Shown here: one piece after another, positions 8,439 through 16,243 of the stretch | Position numbering within the stretch: the stretch's first letter is position 1 | Layout: each line of letters starts with the position of its first letter | DNA from: CAZKXU01 sp964556665 | GTDB taxonomy: Bacteria > Bdellovibrionota_C > UBA2361 > CAZKXU01 | Reading direction: 5' to 3' | DNA: 29,837 bases | Assembly (NCBI GenBank): GCA_964556665.1 | Contig: CAZKXU010000037.1 | Span: 1-29,837 of the forward strand | The notes under the pieces: generated by a model | Told to the model about the DNA's origin: nothing | Databases searched by the model: none | Seen by the model: the letters and a program-made list of their open reading frames with translations, nothing else | Position numbers and translations under genes: made by a program

Positions 8439-9329
8439 CTACGAAGCATATCTCCCCTTCCAGGCCTCAAACGTATTTCTAAGTAGCATCGCTATCGTCA
8501 TCGGCCCTACTCCGCCAGGAACAGGCGTAATTGCGGAGCATACCTGTGCGACCTCCTCAAAAGCGACATCGCCACAAAGGGATCCTGTCGGTAGTCGATT
8601 TATTCCAACATCAATTACTACAGCGCCTGGATTAATCCACTCCTTTCTGACTAAGTTTGGTTTTCCTACTGCCGCTACTATAATATCTGCTGTGCGACAA
8701 ACCGCAGGTAGATCCTGTGTGCGAGAATGAGCTACAGTCACTGTCGCATTCCGTTCCAGCAATAATAAAGCTACTGCCTTACCAACTAATATAGACCGTC
8801 CTAAAACAACGGCACTCTTACCAGAAAGGTCTGCGACTAAATGATTTTCTGAACCTACTTCTGAAAATGCAAGGTCAATTAGTTTCATGACTCCCAAGGG
8901 TGTGCACGGTTTTAGTGCTCCCTCACCTCGCATTAACAGCCCCTGATTATAAGGATGAAGTCCGTCAACATCTTTCTTAGGATCAAGCATTGCTATTAAT
9001 CTGTTTGTATCCAAACCCTTTGGAAGCGGAAGCTGCACGAGAATTCCATCCACTTGAGGGTTGCTATTGTAAGACTTTATTACCTCTGCTATCTGATCAA
9101 ATGAAACTGAGGCCGGGAGCTTAGTATCAAAGGCCTCAAATCCTGCCTCCCGGGCCGCCTTTCCCTTGCTAGCTACATAGGTAGCCGAGGCAGGATCGTC
9201 GCCAACGAGAATTACGGCCAACCCAGGCGGACGTCCAATCTTCTTAGTACTAACAGATATATCCAGCTTGATTTGCGCCCGTATCTGCTTAGCCAACATT
9301 TTACCATCTAAAACTCTACACTTAGTCAT
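8439..9329 (-). CDS. folD: Methylene-THF dehydrogenase/cyclohydrolase
   Basis: A 296-residue bifunctional enzyme that oxidises 5,10-methylene-THF to methenyl-THF with NADP and hydrolyses it to 10-formyl-THF. The catalytic lysine of the YVASK motif is Lys55 (E. coli Lys54). DVDGLHPYNQGLL, the Rossmann-fold stretch VVLGRSILVGKAVALLL, and the C-terminal PVPGGVGPMTIAML are intact. Length is typical. It is upstream of gcvTHP on the same strand and makes sense there, because GcvT makes its substrate. A possible ribosome-binding site (AGGG) precedes the ATG. The 85-base gap to ald probably carries divergent promoters. Confidence 0.98.
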   Translation of the reverse strand: MTKCRVLDGKMLAKQIRAQIKLDISVSTKKIGRPPGLAVILVGDDPASATYVASKGKAAREAGFEAFDTKLPASVSFDQIAEVIKSYNSNPQVDGILVQLPLPKGLDTNRLIAMLDPKKDVDGLHPYNQGLLMRGEGALKPCTPLGVMKLIDLAFSEVGSENHLVADLSGKSAVVLGRSILVGKAVALLLLERNATVTVAHSRTQDLPAVCRTADIIVAAVGKPNLVRKEWINPGAVVIDVGINRLPTGSLCGDVAFEEVAQVCSAITPVPGGVGPMTIAMLLRNTFEAWKGRYAS

Positions 9330-9420
9330 GGCCGCCCTATTTACCTTTAATTCTAAAGAGCATATATGTTAATAGTAAAAAATCTAGGTGTAAATGTTTA
9401 TTAAATATAGGTAAATGAAT

Positions 9421-10542
9421 ATGAAAGTCGGAGTTCCAAAAGAGAGAAAAACTCTGGAAAAGCGTATAGCCCTAACTCCTGATGGAGCACAGGAACTAGT
9501 TAAACGTGGGCATCAGGTATTCATTGAGAAAGCTGCAGGTCTAGGCTCACATTATGAGGATAAGGATTATACAGCTGTTGGTGCTAAAATCGTCGATACT
9601 CTAAAGGATGTTTGGACCATGTCCGACCTGATTGTAAAGGTTAAAGAGCCGCATGAGTCTGAGTTTGAATTTTTCAACCCAAAAGTTACTATTTTTGATT
9701 ACCTGCATCTTGCCAGCATGCCTAACGTTACAAAAGCGATGTTACAAGGGGGCATTACCGGCATAGCATACGAGCTTGTGCAGACTGAAGATGGACGGCT
9801 GCCGCTACTTGAGCCGATGAGTGAGGTAGCAGGTAAATTATCAGTTCTAAACGGTTCAAACTTTCTTTTATCACAAAATGGTGGACGCGGAGTCTTGTTA
9901 GGTGGCACAACTGAAGTCCCAGCAGGCAATGTAACAATTCTTGGTGCTGGTACTGCCGGCTTGGCTGCGTGTGAAATGGCGATAGGCTGTGGAGCTGATG
10001 TTACTCTGCTAGATATCAATTCAAGAAAACTTGAAAAAGCTAGGGATAGATTTGGAAGACAATTACACACCGTACACTCCACAATTGCCATGACTGCGCG
10101 CGCCTGTGCTCAAGCCGATCTACTTATTGGTGCAGTACTAGTCATCGGTGGAGCAGCTCCAAAGGTCGTAACCCGCGAAATTATCCGTTCTATGAAGAAA
10201 GGCTCGGTGTTTGTAGATATCAGCATTGACCAGGGTGGCTGCGCAGAGACCAGCAAGACTACATCATTGGAGCATCCGGTCTATGAGCTTGATGGAGTAA
10301 TTCACTACTGTGTCCCAAATATGCCAGCTCAAACAGCTCGCACTTCGACTCAGGCGCTGACAGCTGCAACATTGCCATACATCGTAAAACTTGCTGATGG
10401 TGGAATTCTGCCGGCACTCAACAGTTCAAAAGAGCTACGTAACGCTCTAAACACTTACAAAGGCTCTTTAACAAATGAAGCTGTTGGTGATGCTGTAGGA
10501 ATGAGATCGATTAGCATTGATGAGGCGCTGAAGAGGGGGTAG
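9421..10542 (+). CDS. ald: Alanine dehydrogenase
   Basis: An NAD-dependent L-alanine dehydrogenase that interconverts alanine with pyruvate, ammonia and NADH. The opening MKVGVPKERKTLEKRIALTP is the canonical family start. Substrate-binding lysine and catalytic histidine are in VKVKEPHESE and FDYLHLA. The NAD Rossmann motif is VTILGAGTAGLAA, and the conserved aspartate is in SIDQGGC. An in-frame ATG lies six bases upstream at 9415, but the AGG at 9409-9411 is correctly spaced only for 9421, so I chose that start (373 residues). It is divergent from folD and may share promoter DNA with it. A REP-like repeat begins eight bases after its stop. Confidence 0.97.
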   Translation: MKVGVPKERKTLEKRIALTPDGAQELVKRGHQVFIEKAAGLGSHYEDKDYTAVGAKIVDTLKDVWTMSDLIVKVKEPHESEFEFFNPKVTIFDYLHLASMPNVTKAMLQGGITGIAYELVQTEDGRLPLLEPMSEVAGKLSVLNGSNFLLSQNGGRGVLLGGTTEVPAGNVTILGAGTAGLAACEMAIGCGADVTLLDINSRKLEKARDRFGRQLHTVHSTIAMTARACAQADLLIGAVLVIGGAAPKVVTREIIRSMKKGSVFVDISIDQGGCAETSKTTSLEHPVYELDGVIHYCVPNMPAQTARTSTQALTAATLPYIVKLADGGILPALNSSKELRNALNTYKGSLTNEAVGDAVGMRSISIDEALKRG

Positions 10543-10550
10543 TCTTCAGT

Positions 10551-10640
10551 ACTGGGAGTGCGGGCTTCCAGCCCGCTACGTAGCGGCAATTAATTCGTTT
10601 GCGGGCAACACCACGCTTCGCGTGGACTTGCGGTCCCAGT
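10551..10640. repeat. REP-like palindrome, copy 2, between convergent ald and minE
   Basis: The terminal inverted repeats are ACTGGGA (10551-10557) and TCCCAGT (10634-10640). Inside are the hairpins GCGGGCTTCCAGCCCGC (10560-10576), CTACGTAG and CCACGCTTCGCGTGG (10611-10625). The middle carries AATTCGTTTGCGGGC, the reverse complement of a stretch in copies 3 and 4, so this copy lies in the opposite orientation. It is between two convergent genes and could also act as a bidirectional transcription block. Confidence 0.85.
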
Positions 10641-10656
10641 CATATAAATCTACCAA

Positions 10657-11007
10657 CTATACAGGCTGTGGAACCGGATCGGTTTTTGATTCCTTGGATG
10701 GATCCTCCTTCACCCTGTCACTACCTTTGCCGCGTTTTCCCGAAGTTGGGTTTGCACGCCGTACAACCACCGGAGAATTGATAAACAGCGTCGTTCTATC
10801 TCCTTGACGTTTATATCCAACATCAAACGCGTCTTTATTAATCTGAAAAAATTTCTCGATAACCGTTAACAGCTCGCGCTTGAACCCTGTCATCTCTTCA
10901 TTCGTTAGGCCGGTACGATCCTGTACGAGTACAAAGTGTAGGCGGCTTTTGGCATTATCCTTACTACCAGCTAACCCAAACAACTTCTTTATAATTCCAG
11001 TTATCAC
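10657..11007 (-). CDS. minE: Cell division topological specificity factor MinE
   Basis: MinE stimulates the MinD ATPase and drives pole-to-pole or ring dynamics that keep the Z-ring at midcell. The core reads SRLHFVLVQDRTGL...FKRELLTVIEKFFQIN...FDVGYKRQGDRTTLFINSPV, matching the MinD-binding helix/strand and the C-terminal dimer domain. I placed the start at GTG 11007 because AGGGAG lies about six bases upstream and the product then begins with the short amphipathic segment (ITGIIKKLFGLAG) expected for MinE membrane targeting. A longer frame from TTG at 11022 has no ribosome-binding site. The protein has an unusual charged tail of about 30 residues after the dimer domain (ending PSKESKTDPVPQPV). 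It follows minD closely. Confidence 0.93.
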   Translation of the reverse strand: MITGIIKKLFGLAGSKDNAKSRLHFVLVQDRTGLTNEEMTGFKRELLTVIEKFFQINKDAFDVGYKRQGDRTTLFINSPVVVRRANPTSGKRGKGSDRVKEDPSKESKTDPVPQPV

Positions 11008-11038
11008 TTCTGGCTCCCTCAAAAAGGTTACAAATAAA

Positions 11039-11872
11039 TTAAGCCACTCCTAATCTTCTTCCCAGCGTTCCCCAAAATCCAGATGGCGAGAGATGCGGAA
11101 TCGGGACACTCTCACCGCATAGTCTCGCCGCAATTCTTGAATAAGCCTGACCTGCCTTAGCCTTAGGATTATGCACTACCGGCTCGCCATTATTTGCAGC
11201 AACCACTATATTCTCATCTTTGTCTACTACACCTACCAGGTCAATACCTAAAATTTCCTGGACATCCTCGACTGACAACATATCTCCACGACGCACCATC
11301 TCTAAATCTAGGCGGTTAATAATCAATTGGCACTCAATTCCACGGGCACTTAAAAGACCTACAACCCGGTCAGCATCCCTTATCGCAGGAACCTCCGGAG
11401 TAGTCACTATCAGCGCACGCTCTGCAGCAGCGCAGGCATTACGAAATCCCTGCTCAATCCCTGCTGGAGAGTCTATTAATATAAAATTAAACTCTCTTCT
11501 ATACTGTTCAATAACTGCTTTAATCTCATTCTCGTCAATTACGTCCTTATCATCTGTCTGCGAAGCAGGTAGAAGATATAAATTGTTTGATTTTTTAGAT
11601 TTAATGATCGCTTGAGATGGCTTGCACACTTTTTTAGCCACATCGACAAGATTAAAGACGATCCTATTTTCGAGGCCAAGAATAACATCCAGATTTCTAA
11701 GCCCTATATCTGCATCAATCACCAGCACCCGTTTTCCACGAAGCGCTAAGGCCGAACCAAGCGAAGCGGTAGTAGTGGTCTTACCTACACCTCCCTTGCC
11801 AGAGGTCACAACGATAACCTCCCCAAGTTTTTTACCTCCGTTACCGTTACTGCCATTCATACTATCCGTCAT
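11039..11872 (-). CDS. minD: Septum site-determining ATPase MinD
   Basis: A 277-residue ParA/MRP-family ATPase that binds the membrane as an ATP dimer and recruits MinC and MinE. The deviant Walker A motif SGKGGVGKTT has its signature lysine at 26 and P-loop lysine at 31. Switch motifs appear in VLVIDADIGLRNLD and ILIDSPAGIE. The C-terminus (SGFWGTLGRRLGVA) is the expected amphipathic membrane-targeting helix. The N-terminus has about 13 extra residues (MTDSMNGSNGNGG) before the usual start. AAGGA nine bases upstream supports the ATG at 11872. minE follows 31 bases after its stop; minC is upstream, separated by 279 bases. Confidence 0.98.
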   Translation of the reverse strand: MTDSMNGSNGNGGKKLGEVIVVTSGKGGVGKTTTTASLGSALALRGKRVLVIDADIGLRNLDVILGLENRIVFNLVDVAKKVCKPSQAIIKSKKSNNLYLLPASQTDDKDVIDENEIKAVIEQYRREFNFILIDSPAGIEQGFRNACAAAERALIVTTPEVPAIRDADRVVGLLSARGIECQLIINRLDLEMVRRGDMLSVEDVQEILGIDLVGVVDKDENIVVAANNGEPVVHNPKAKAGQAYSRIAARLCGESVPIPHLSPSGFWGTLGRRLGVA

Positions 11873-12151
11873 GATGTTAGTCCTTAAATAGTTTCTGCTC
11901 GGGAACTACCTTTTTTGCAAAACTTGGACTGGAGGCCCGTACAGAAACTGTTGGGCTCCCTGTCGGTCGCCTAGGGAGGTAACTCACCAAGACATATTAA
12001 TCAATATTTTCAACTCATTCGACTCTATTCAACAACTTGCAGGATAGAATCGATTAATATCAAAGTCAGTAGCGGAAAACAAAACCGGCGCTTTATTAGC
12101 ATTCTCAATAGTCCTTGACCATCTGGACAGGAACTACCTATGCGCAATCAC
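11873..12151. other. minC-minD intergenic region with a leader hairpin
   Basis: This 279-base gap has no convincing reading frame. On the minD side, AGTTTCTG (11890-11897) and CAGAAACT (11942-11949) pair, with an inner CGGG/CCCG extension (11900-11903 with 11936-11939) across a 2x2 internal loop. Transcribed from the minus strand this gives a hairpin in the 5' leader of minD about 20 bases before its start. The length of the gap suggests that minD and minE may have their own promoter. Confidence 0.45.
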
Positions 12152-13036
12152 CTAAAACCTACCGCGCAGGATTGGGACCCTTGAGTTGTAGTTTTCAACT
12201 ACAATATTACTACCCTCAACACGTGCCACCTCTGGATTCCTTGCTGACTCACTCCCCCCCCGTGATATGACACTTCCGATCCTAAGCTGTGTAGCCTGAA
12301 GATTAAGGGCCATTATAACCCTACCGCCACCACTCTCCTCATAAGCCCCGGCATGCGCGACCCCGCGCAGAGTTCCCAAGACCACGATATCACCGCCAGC
12401 CACAATCTCAGCACCTGAATTAACGTCACCAAAAACAACCATGGTGTAATCAGTCTCGATCCTCTGACCAGATCGAATAGTTCCATACACAGCGCGCGCG
12501 TCAGGATCGTCCCATAATGCCAGATCGTGCCCGATCTTGGGCTGAGCCTGCAAAGTTTTTCTGCCTGCTACCTCTACATCATCCATGCCTACTGCATCCA
12601 TGCCGTCAAACAGAGATCTCTTCTTCTGCCCCCAGCCGCTGTCATCAGCATTATCATAAACTCTTGGGGGACTGCTTAAGTCCTCTGATTCCTCAGAGTT
12701 GGCGGGCTCCTTATTAACTGCGTGCAGCGCACGTGGAGGACGAAGCTTCGAGGAACGGACGATAATATCAAATTTTGTGGATAGATAATCACCAAGCTCA
12801 TCTACAAAATCATCTGTTGGCAGCTCTCCTACCCACTCCAATGCAACATTGTTGCCGCTTAAAAATGATTTTCTAGAATTAACAAAATCTGAGAGCGCGA
12901 CCTTAAGGTTATCATGAGCAACCCTTCCATCGAGCCTAATCACCAAGCCGTCTGTCGTGCCACGTGCTGTAACAATGCCAGGACGCTCGCATGTTGATAC
13001 GGAACCAAAATCGGAAATATTCTCTTCGCCTTCCAT
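12152..13036 (-). CDS. minC: Septum site-determining protein MinC
   Basis: A 294-residue FtsZ-polymerisation inhibitor activated by MinD. The C-terminal half is the MinC beta-helix domain, with RSGQRIETDYTMVVFGDVNSGAEIVAGGDIVVLGTLRGVAHAG and the MinD-contacting ALNLQATQLRIG. The N-terminal half (residues 25-100) resembles the FtsZ-binding domain (VIRLDGRV.., FLSGNNVALEW). A linker of roughly 70 residues, rich in Ser, Glu and Asp, joins them and is longer than in E. coli MinC (231 residues). Start at ATG 13036; the ribosome-binding site is weak. It is divergent from the TolB-like gene. Confidence 0.95.
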   Translation of the reverse strand: MEGEENISDFGSVSTCERPGIVTARGTTDGLVIRLDGRVAHDNLKVALSDFVNSRKSFLSGNNVALEWVGELPTDDFVDELGDYLSTKFDIIVRSSKLRPPRALHAVNKEPANSEESEDLSSPPRVYDNADDSGWGQKKRSLFDGMDAVGMDDVEVAGRKTLQAQPKIGHDLALWDDPDARAVYGTIRSGQRIETDYTMVVFGDVNSGAEIVAGGDIVVLGTLRGVAHAGAYEESGGGRVIMALNLQATQLRIGSVISRGGSESARNPEVARVEGSNIVVENYNSRVPILRGRF

Positions 13037-13147
13037 CAGAACGTCTAAACCCCCTGCCGACTGAACGTATTATGTACAAAAATTGATTTGGTGCCCATGA
13101 TACCGCAAAACCCTTAAGTAGTTTCAAGCACTTACACCACAATCTAC

Positions 13148-13206
13148 TTTAACTAACTTATAGCAGAAAGCAAACGAAACCGTCAACATTTATTTTAACT
13201 AAGTTA
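13148..13206. promoter_or_regulatory. Candidate operator pair between minC and the TolB-like gene
   Basis: Two near-identical 13-mers, TTTAACTAACTTA at 13148-13160 and TTTAACTAAGTTA at 13194-13206, occur in the same orientation with starts 46 bases apart. The second is also a hairpin (TTTAAC-TAA-GTTAAA). They lie in the divergent intergenic region upstream of both genes, where a regulator could control either. No known binding site is recognised, so the role is inference. Confidence 0.35.
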
Positions 13207-13229
13207 AAGTAAGTCTAAGATATCTAACG

Positions 13230-14249
13230 ATGTGTACAATTGTCGCAGCTAACACGGTTGTAGTAACATTAAGTATGGTCATCATTAGATCTCTTCTGAT
13301 TTTCTTATTTCTGGGCAGCGCTTGGGCCGAACCTCCTATCTTAAGCCCCGAGAGCTACAATAGTTTTCAGATCCTTGCTAAAGCCGGCATGTCTGGGAGA
13401 ATAGCATTTAGTAGTAAAATAGAAGGTTCAGAGCGTATTCTGCTTTTAGATCTTGATACTCTTAAAATTCGCCCAGTTGTTACCGGACCAGGCAACAACT
13501 CCTACCCAAGCTGGTCAGGTGATGGTTCAAAGATTGCCTTCGTTTCCGATCGGGATGGGAATAAAGAGATCTATACATCTGACTGGGATGGTGGAAGACA
13601 GCAGCGTATCACTAACAACAAATATGTTGATGATAACCCTGCCTTCTCCCCCAACAGCAGCAGCATTGCCTACTACTCTGAAGATCAAGGCAGGAATACT
13701 AGCTCGAACCTATATCTTTTCGATCTCAATCAGAAAGCAAGCTCTAAACTAACCACAATGTCAACACGAAACACAGTGCCTAAATGGAGCCCAGATAACA
13801 GTAAAATTGTATATTCTACAAGCCGCGCCTGGCCAGGCTGGGATGTGTGCATCTTCAACCTTCAGACTAAAGCCGACACCTGTGTTATGTCAGGCTACAC
13901 CTCCTTCTGCCGAGCTGAATTTTCCCATTCCGGAGAACAGCTAGTTTACTCCTTTGGCGCTCTTAATCAGGTTGACTTAGGTATATACACACTTAAAAAC
14001 AGGAAGTTCACCCCTCTTACAAAGGTAGAAGGTAAGGAGTACGACGCTATCTGGTCTTACAACGATAAATTTGTATATTTCACCTCGGACCGTGAAAGTA
14101 GAAATATTTTTAACCTGTATATGATCGAAGTTGAAACAGGGCTCGAGACTTTACTCCTAAAATCGCCGTTTTCAATCCGTCACCTTAGCTTTACCCCTGT
14201 TAAGACCATGGAGGTAGAGGCGCGTCGGCTTAGGGAGTTACAGGGGTGA
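13230..14249 (+). CDS. Exported TolB-like beta-propeller protein
   Basis: A 339-residue protein with a signal peptide (IIRSLLIFLFLGSAWA, cleavage before EPP) and five or six WD40-like/PD40 blades. Each blade shows the TolB pattern of W/FS-x-DG/N-S-x-I-x-F/Y-S, for example YPSWSGDGSKIAFVSDRDG, NPAFSPNSSSIAYYSED and VPKWSPDNSKIVYSTSR. It lacks an evident TolB N-terminal domain and is shorter than TolB (about 430), so I do not call it tolB. It is probably a periplasmic scaffold or sensor. An ATG at 13275 would give a tighter signal peptide and may be the true start; neither start has a good ribosome-binding site. It overlaps the next gene by four bases (GTGA). Confidence 0.85.
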   Translation: MCTIVAANTVVVTLSMVIIRSLLIFLFLGSAWAEPPILSPESYNSFQILAKAGMSGRIAFSSKIEGSERILLLDLDTLKIRPVVTGPGNNSYPSWSGDGSKIAFVSDRDGNKEIYTSDWDGGRQQRITNNKYVDDNPAFSPNSSSIAYYSEDQGRNTSSNLYLFDLNQKASSKLTTMSTRNTVPKWSPDNSKIVYSTSRAWPGWDVCIFNLQTKADTCVMSGYTSFCRAEFSHSGEQLVYSFGALNQVDLGIYTLKNRKFTPLTKVEGKEYDAIWSYNDKFVYFTSDRESRNIFNLYMIEVETGLETLLLKSPFSIRHLSFTPVKTMEVEARRLRELQG

Positions 14250-15316
14250 GAGTTCCTAATCTGGCGTTTTTGCTCTCCCTATCATTATTGAGCCTGAATA
14301 GCTGTAGTCCAATCTATGTTATTCGTGCAGCTTATGAAGAATCGAAGATTCTATTAGCAAGCAGAGATATAAAAGCAGTACTACAAAACCGTAACACAAC
14401 GGAGCAGGAGCGTCACAAACTAACATTAGTGCTCGCAGCACGTGACTTTGCTAAATCTTTGGGACTCAACCCTAAAAAGTCATTCACTAAGTATACACGC
14501 ATCGAGGGCGACGTACTCTCCTGGGTTGTCGTGGCTGCTAGAAAGGATTCATTCGAACTTCATAGTTGGTGGTTTCCAATAGTTGGCTCAGTGCCCTATA
14601 AGGGATTTTTTGATAAAGAAGATGCCTTAACAGAGCAGCGCAGACTTGAAAAGTTAGGCTATGAGAGTAGTGTGCGTGGTGCCGAAGCGTTTAGCACACT
14701 GGGATGGTTCAACGACCCGGTCTTGTCTACAACACTTAAGCATGATGATCTGCGCATCGTAAACACCGTAATACATGAATCAGTGCATAGCACTGTCTGG
14801 ATACCAGACCATGTTGATTTCAACGAAAGTTTGGCAAACTTTGTCGGGTTTGAGGGCGCCAAGAAATTTTATCAGCAAAAGTCAGACAACTGTACTGCCT
14901 GCGAAGAGGATCATACGCTGGCCCAACTGGCAGTAAAGTCAGCCGAACGTGAGATATGGATCGCAGATCTGATAGATAAACTTTATCGCGACCTAGACAC
15001 TTTATATAAAAGTAACAAATCAGCTGAGGAAAAAATCACAGGCCGTGTAAGTATATATGCTCCGTATCGGGAGGAATTATTCGCAAAATTTCCAGGAATT
15101 AAGCTGCTTGATAAACTTAACAATGCAGAGATTATGCAGTTAAAACTATATCTAACTAACCTTAAAGATTTCGGCCATCTATTTACAAGCTGTGGGCAGG
15201 ATTGGCAGGTATTTATAGGTAAAATTAGAGAGATAAAAGAGCAGGTTGAGAAAGAAAAGCAAACAGATCCATTTGTGCTTCTCAAGAATTTGCATTTCCC
15301 GAATAACCAACTATAA
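14246..15316 (+). CDS. Putative lipoprotein aminopeptidase (COG4324 type)
   Basis: A 356-residue putative zinc metallopeptidase. The N-terminus is a lipoprotein signal with the lipobox cysteine at residue 20 (SLNSC). The zinc site is HESVH at residues 177-181, with the third ligand probably Glu194 in FNESLANFVG. Upstream are VPYKGFF and AFSTLGWFNDPVLST, which I recognise from predicted aminopeptidases of this family. It should be anchored in the inner or outer membrane, facing the periplasm. The start is GTG, overlapping the stop of the beta-propeller gene by four bases, so the two are probably co-translated and may cooperate. Biochemical function of the family is poorly defined. Confidence 0.88.
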   Translation: MRVPNLAFLLSLSLLSLNSCSPIYVIRAAYEESKILLASRDIKAVLQNRNTTEQERHKLTLVLAARDFAKSLGLNPKKSFTKYTRIEGDVLSWVVVAARKDSFELHSWWFPIVGSVPYKGFFDKEDALTEQRRLEKLGYESSVRGAEAFSTLGWFNDPVLSTTLKHDDLRIVNTVIHESVHSTVWIPDHVDFNESLANFVGFEGAKKFYQQKSDNCTACEEDHTLAQLAVKSAEREIWIADLIDKLYRDLDTLYKSNKSAEEKITGRVSIYAPYREELFAKFPGIKLLDKLNNAEIMQLKLYLTNLKDFGHLFTSCGQDWQVFIGKIREIKEQVEKEKQTDPFVLLKNLHFPNNQL

Positions 15317-15328
15317 TTACACCTTACC

Positions 15329-16243
15329 ATGTTTTCAGAACGGCTTACTGCCTCAATAGATAAAAATAGATCTTTTTTGTTAGCCGGTTTCGATCCGGAT
15401 ATTGCTGCCTTTCCGGCATTTGTGTTGCAGCGCGGAGAAAAATTAAACACAGCAGATGAGTTTGCCTACAATACCCTTACCTACTTTTACAAACTTGCTC
15501 TGCAGGCCCTAAGCGGATCAATAGCTGCCATAAAGCCAAATCTTGCCTTTTTCGAGCAATACGGATTAGCAGGCATACGTGCTCTATATGAGATAGTTGC
15601 GGAGTCCAAGTCGCTCTCACTCCCGGTAATTCTAGATGCAAAACGGGGAGACATCTCCTCTACTGCAAAGGCGTATAGTGCAAGCCTGATCGGTAAGAGT
15701 GTTGTGGCTAATAGGGTATTTCAAACATTTGATGCCGACGCTGTTACGGTCAATCCATTCCTTGGATTTGATAGCATTCATCCATTCCTTGATGACTGTA
15801 AAAAATACGGTAAAGGGATCTTTGTATTAGTCAAAACCTCTAACCCAGACGCCTTCAGTATTCAAAACGACAGCAACTCGGCTGGAATTACCCTTTCAGA
15901 GAAGATCGCAAATTGGGTGGCGGAAAATGGCACTCAACTTTGCGGCGTCTCAGGGTACTCCGGCCTTGGTGCAGTGGTAGGGGCGACTCATCCAAACGAA
16001 GCAAGAACTTTACGCAAGCTGATGCCTAAAAGCTTTTTTCTGATACCAGGCCTTGGTGCACAAGGCGCACGCGCTGCCGATGCAGTAGCCGGATTTGGAG
16101 CTGACAAACGCGGTGCAATCGTAAATGTTTCACGTGGACTATTAGGTAATTTAACGGCAGCGAATGAGGCGGGGCTAATCGCAGAGATTAAAGCTAGAGC
16201 GGATAATTTTAACGCCGAGATAAAAAAGGCGCTCTCCGTATGA
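15329..16243 (+). CDS. pyrF: Orotidine 5'-phosphate decarboxylase (type 2)
   Basis: A 304-residue OMP decarboxylase that makes UMP in the last step of de novo pyrimidine synthesis. The catalytic Asp-Lys-Asp motif is DAKRGD at residues 103-108. LAGFDPDI, the IKPNLAFFEQYG strand, VNPFLGFDSI and FLIPGLGAQG (phosphate-binding) are all in order. The length and the EQYG/DAKRGDI style fit the longer type 2 branch found in actinobacteria and myxobacteria, not the roughly 230-residue E. coli form. It starts 12 bases after the aminopeptidase and overlaps the RNase gene by four bases (ATGA). Confidence 0.96.
   Translation: MFSERLTASIDKNRSFLLAGFDPDIAAFPAFVLQRGEKLNTADEFAYNTLTYFYKLALQALSGSIAAIKPNLAFFEQYGLAGIRALYEIVAESKSLSLPVILDAKRGDISSTAKAYSASLIGKSVVANRVFQTFDADAVTVNPFLGFDSIHPFLDDCKKYGKGIFVLVKTSNPDAFSIQNDSNSAGITLSEKIANWVAENGTQLCGVSGYSGLGAVVGATHPNEARTLRKLMPKSFFLIPGLGAQGARAADAVAGFGADKRGAIVNVSRGLLGNLTAANEAGLIAEIKARADNFNAEIKKALSV

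Noticed and set aside
13230..14249. Calling the beta-propeller protein TolB
   Set aside because: It lacks an evident TolB N-terminal domain and about 90 residues, and no pal, tolA, tolQ or tolR gene is nearby.
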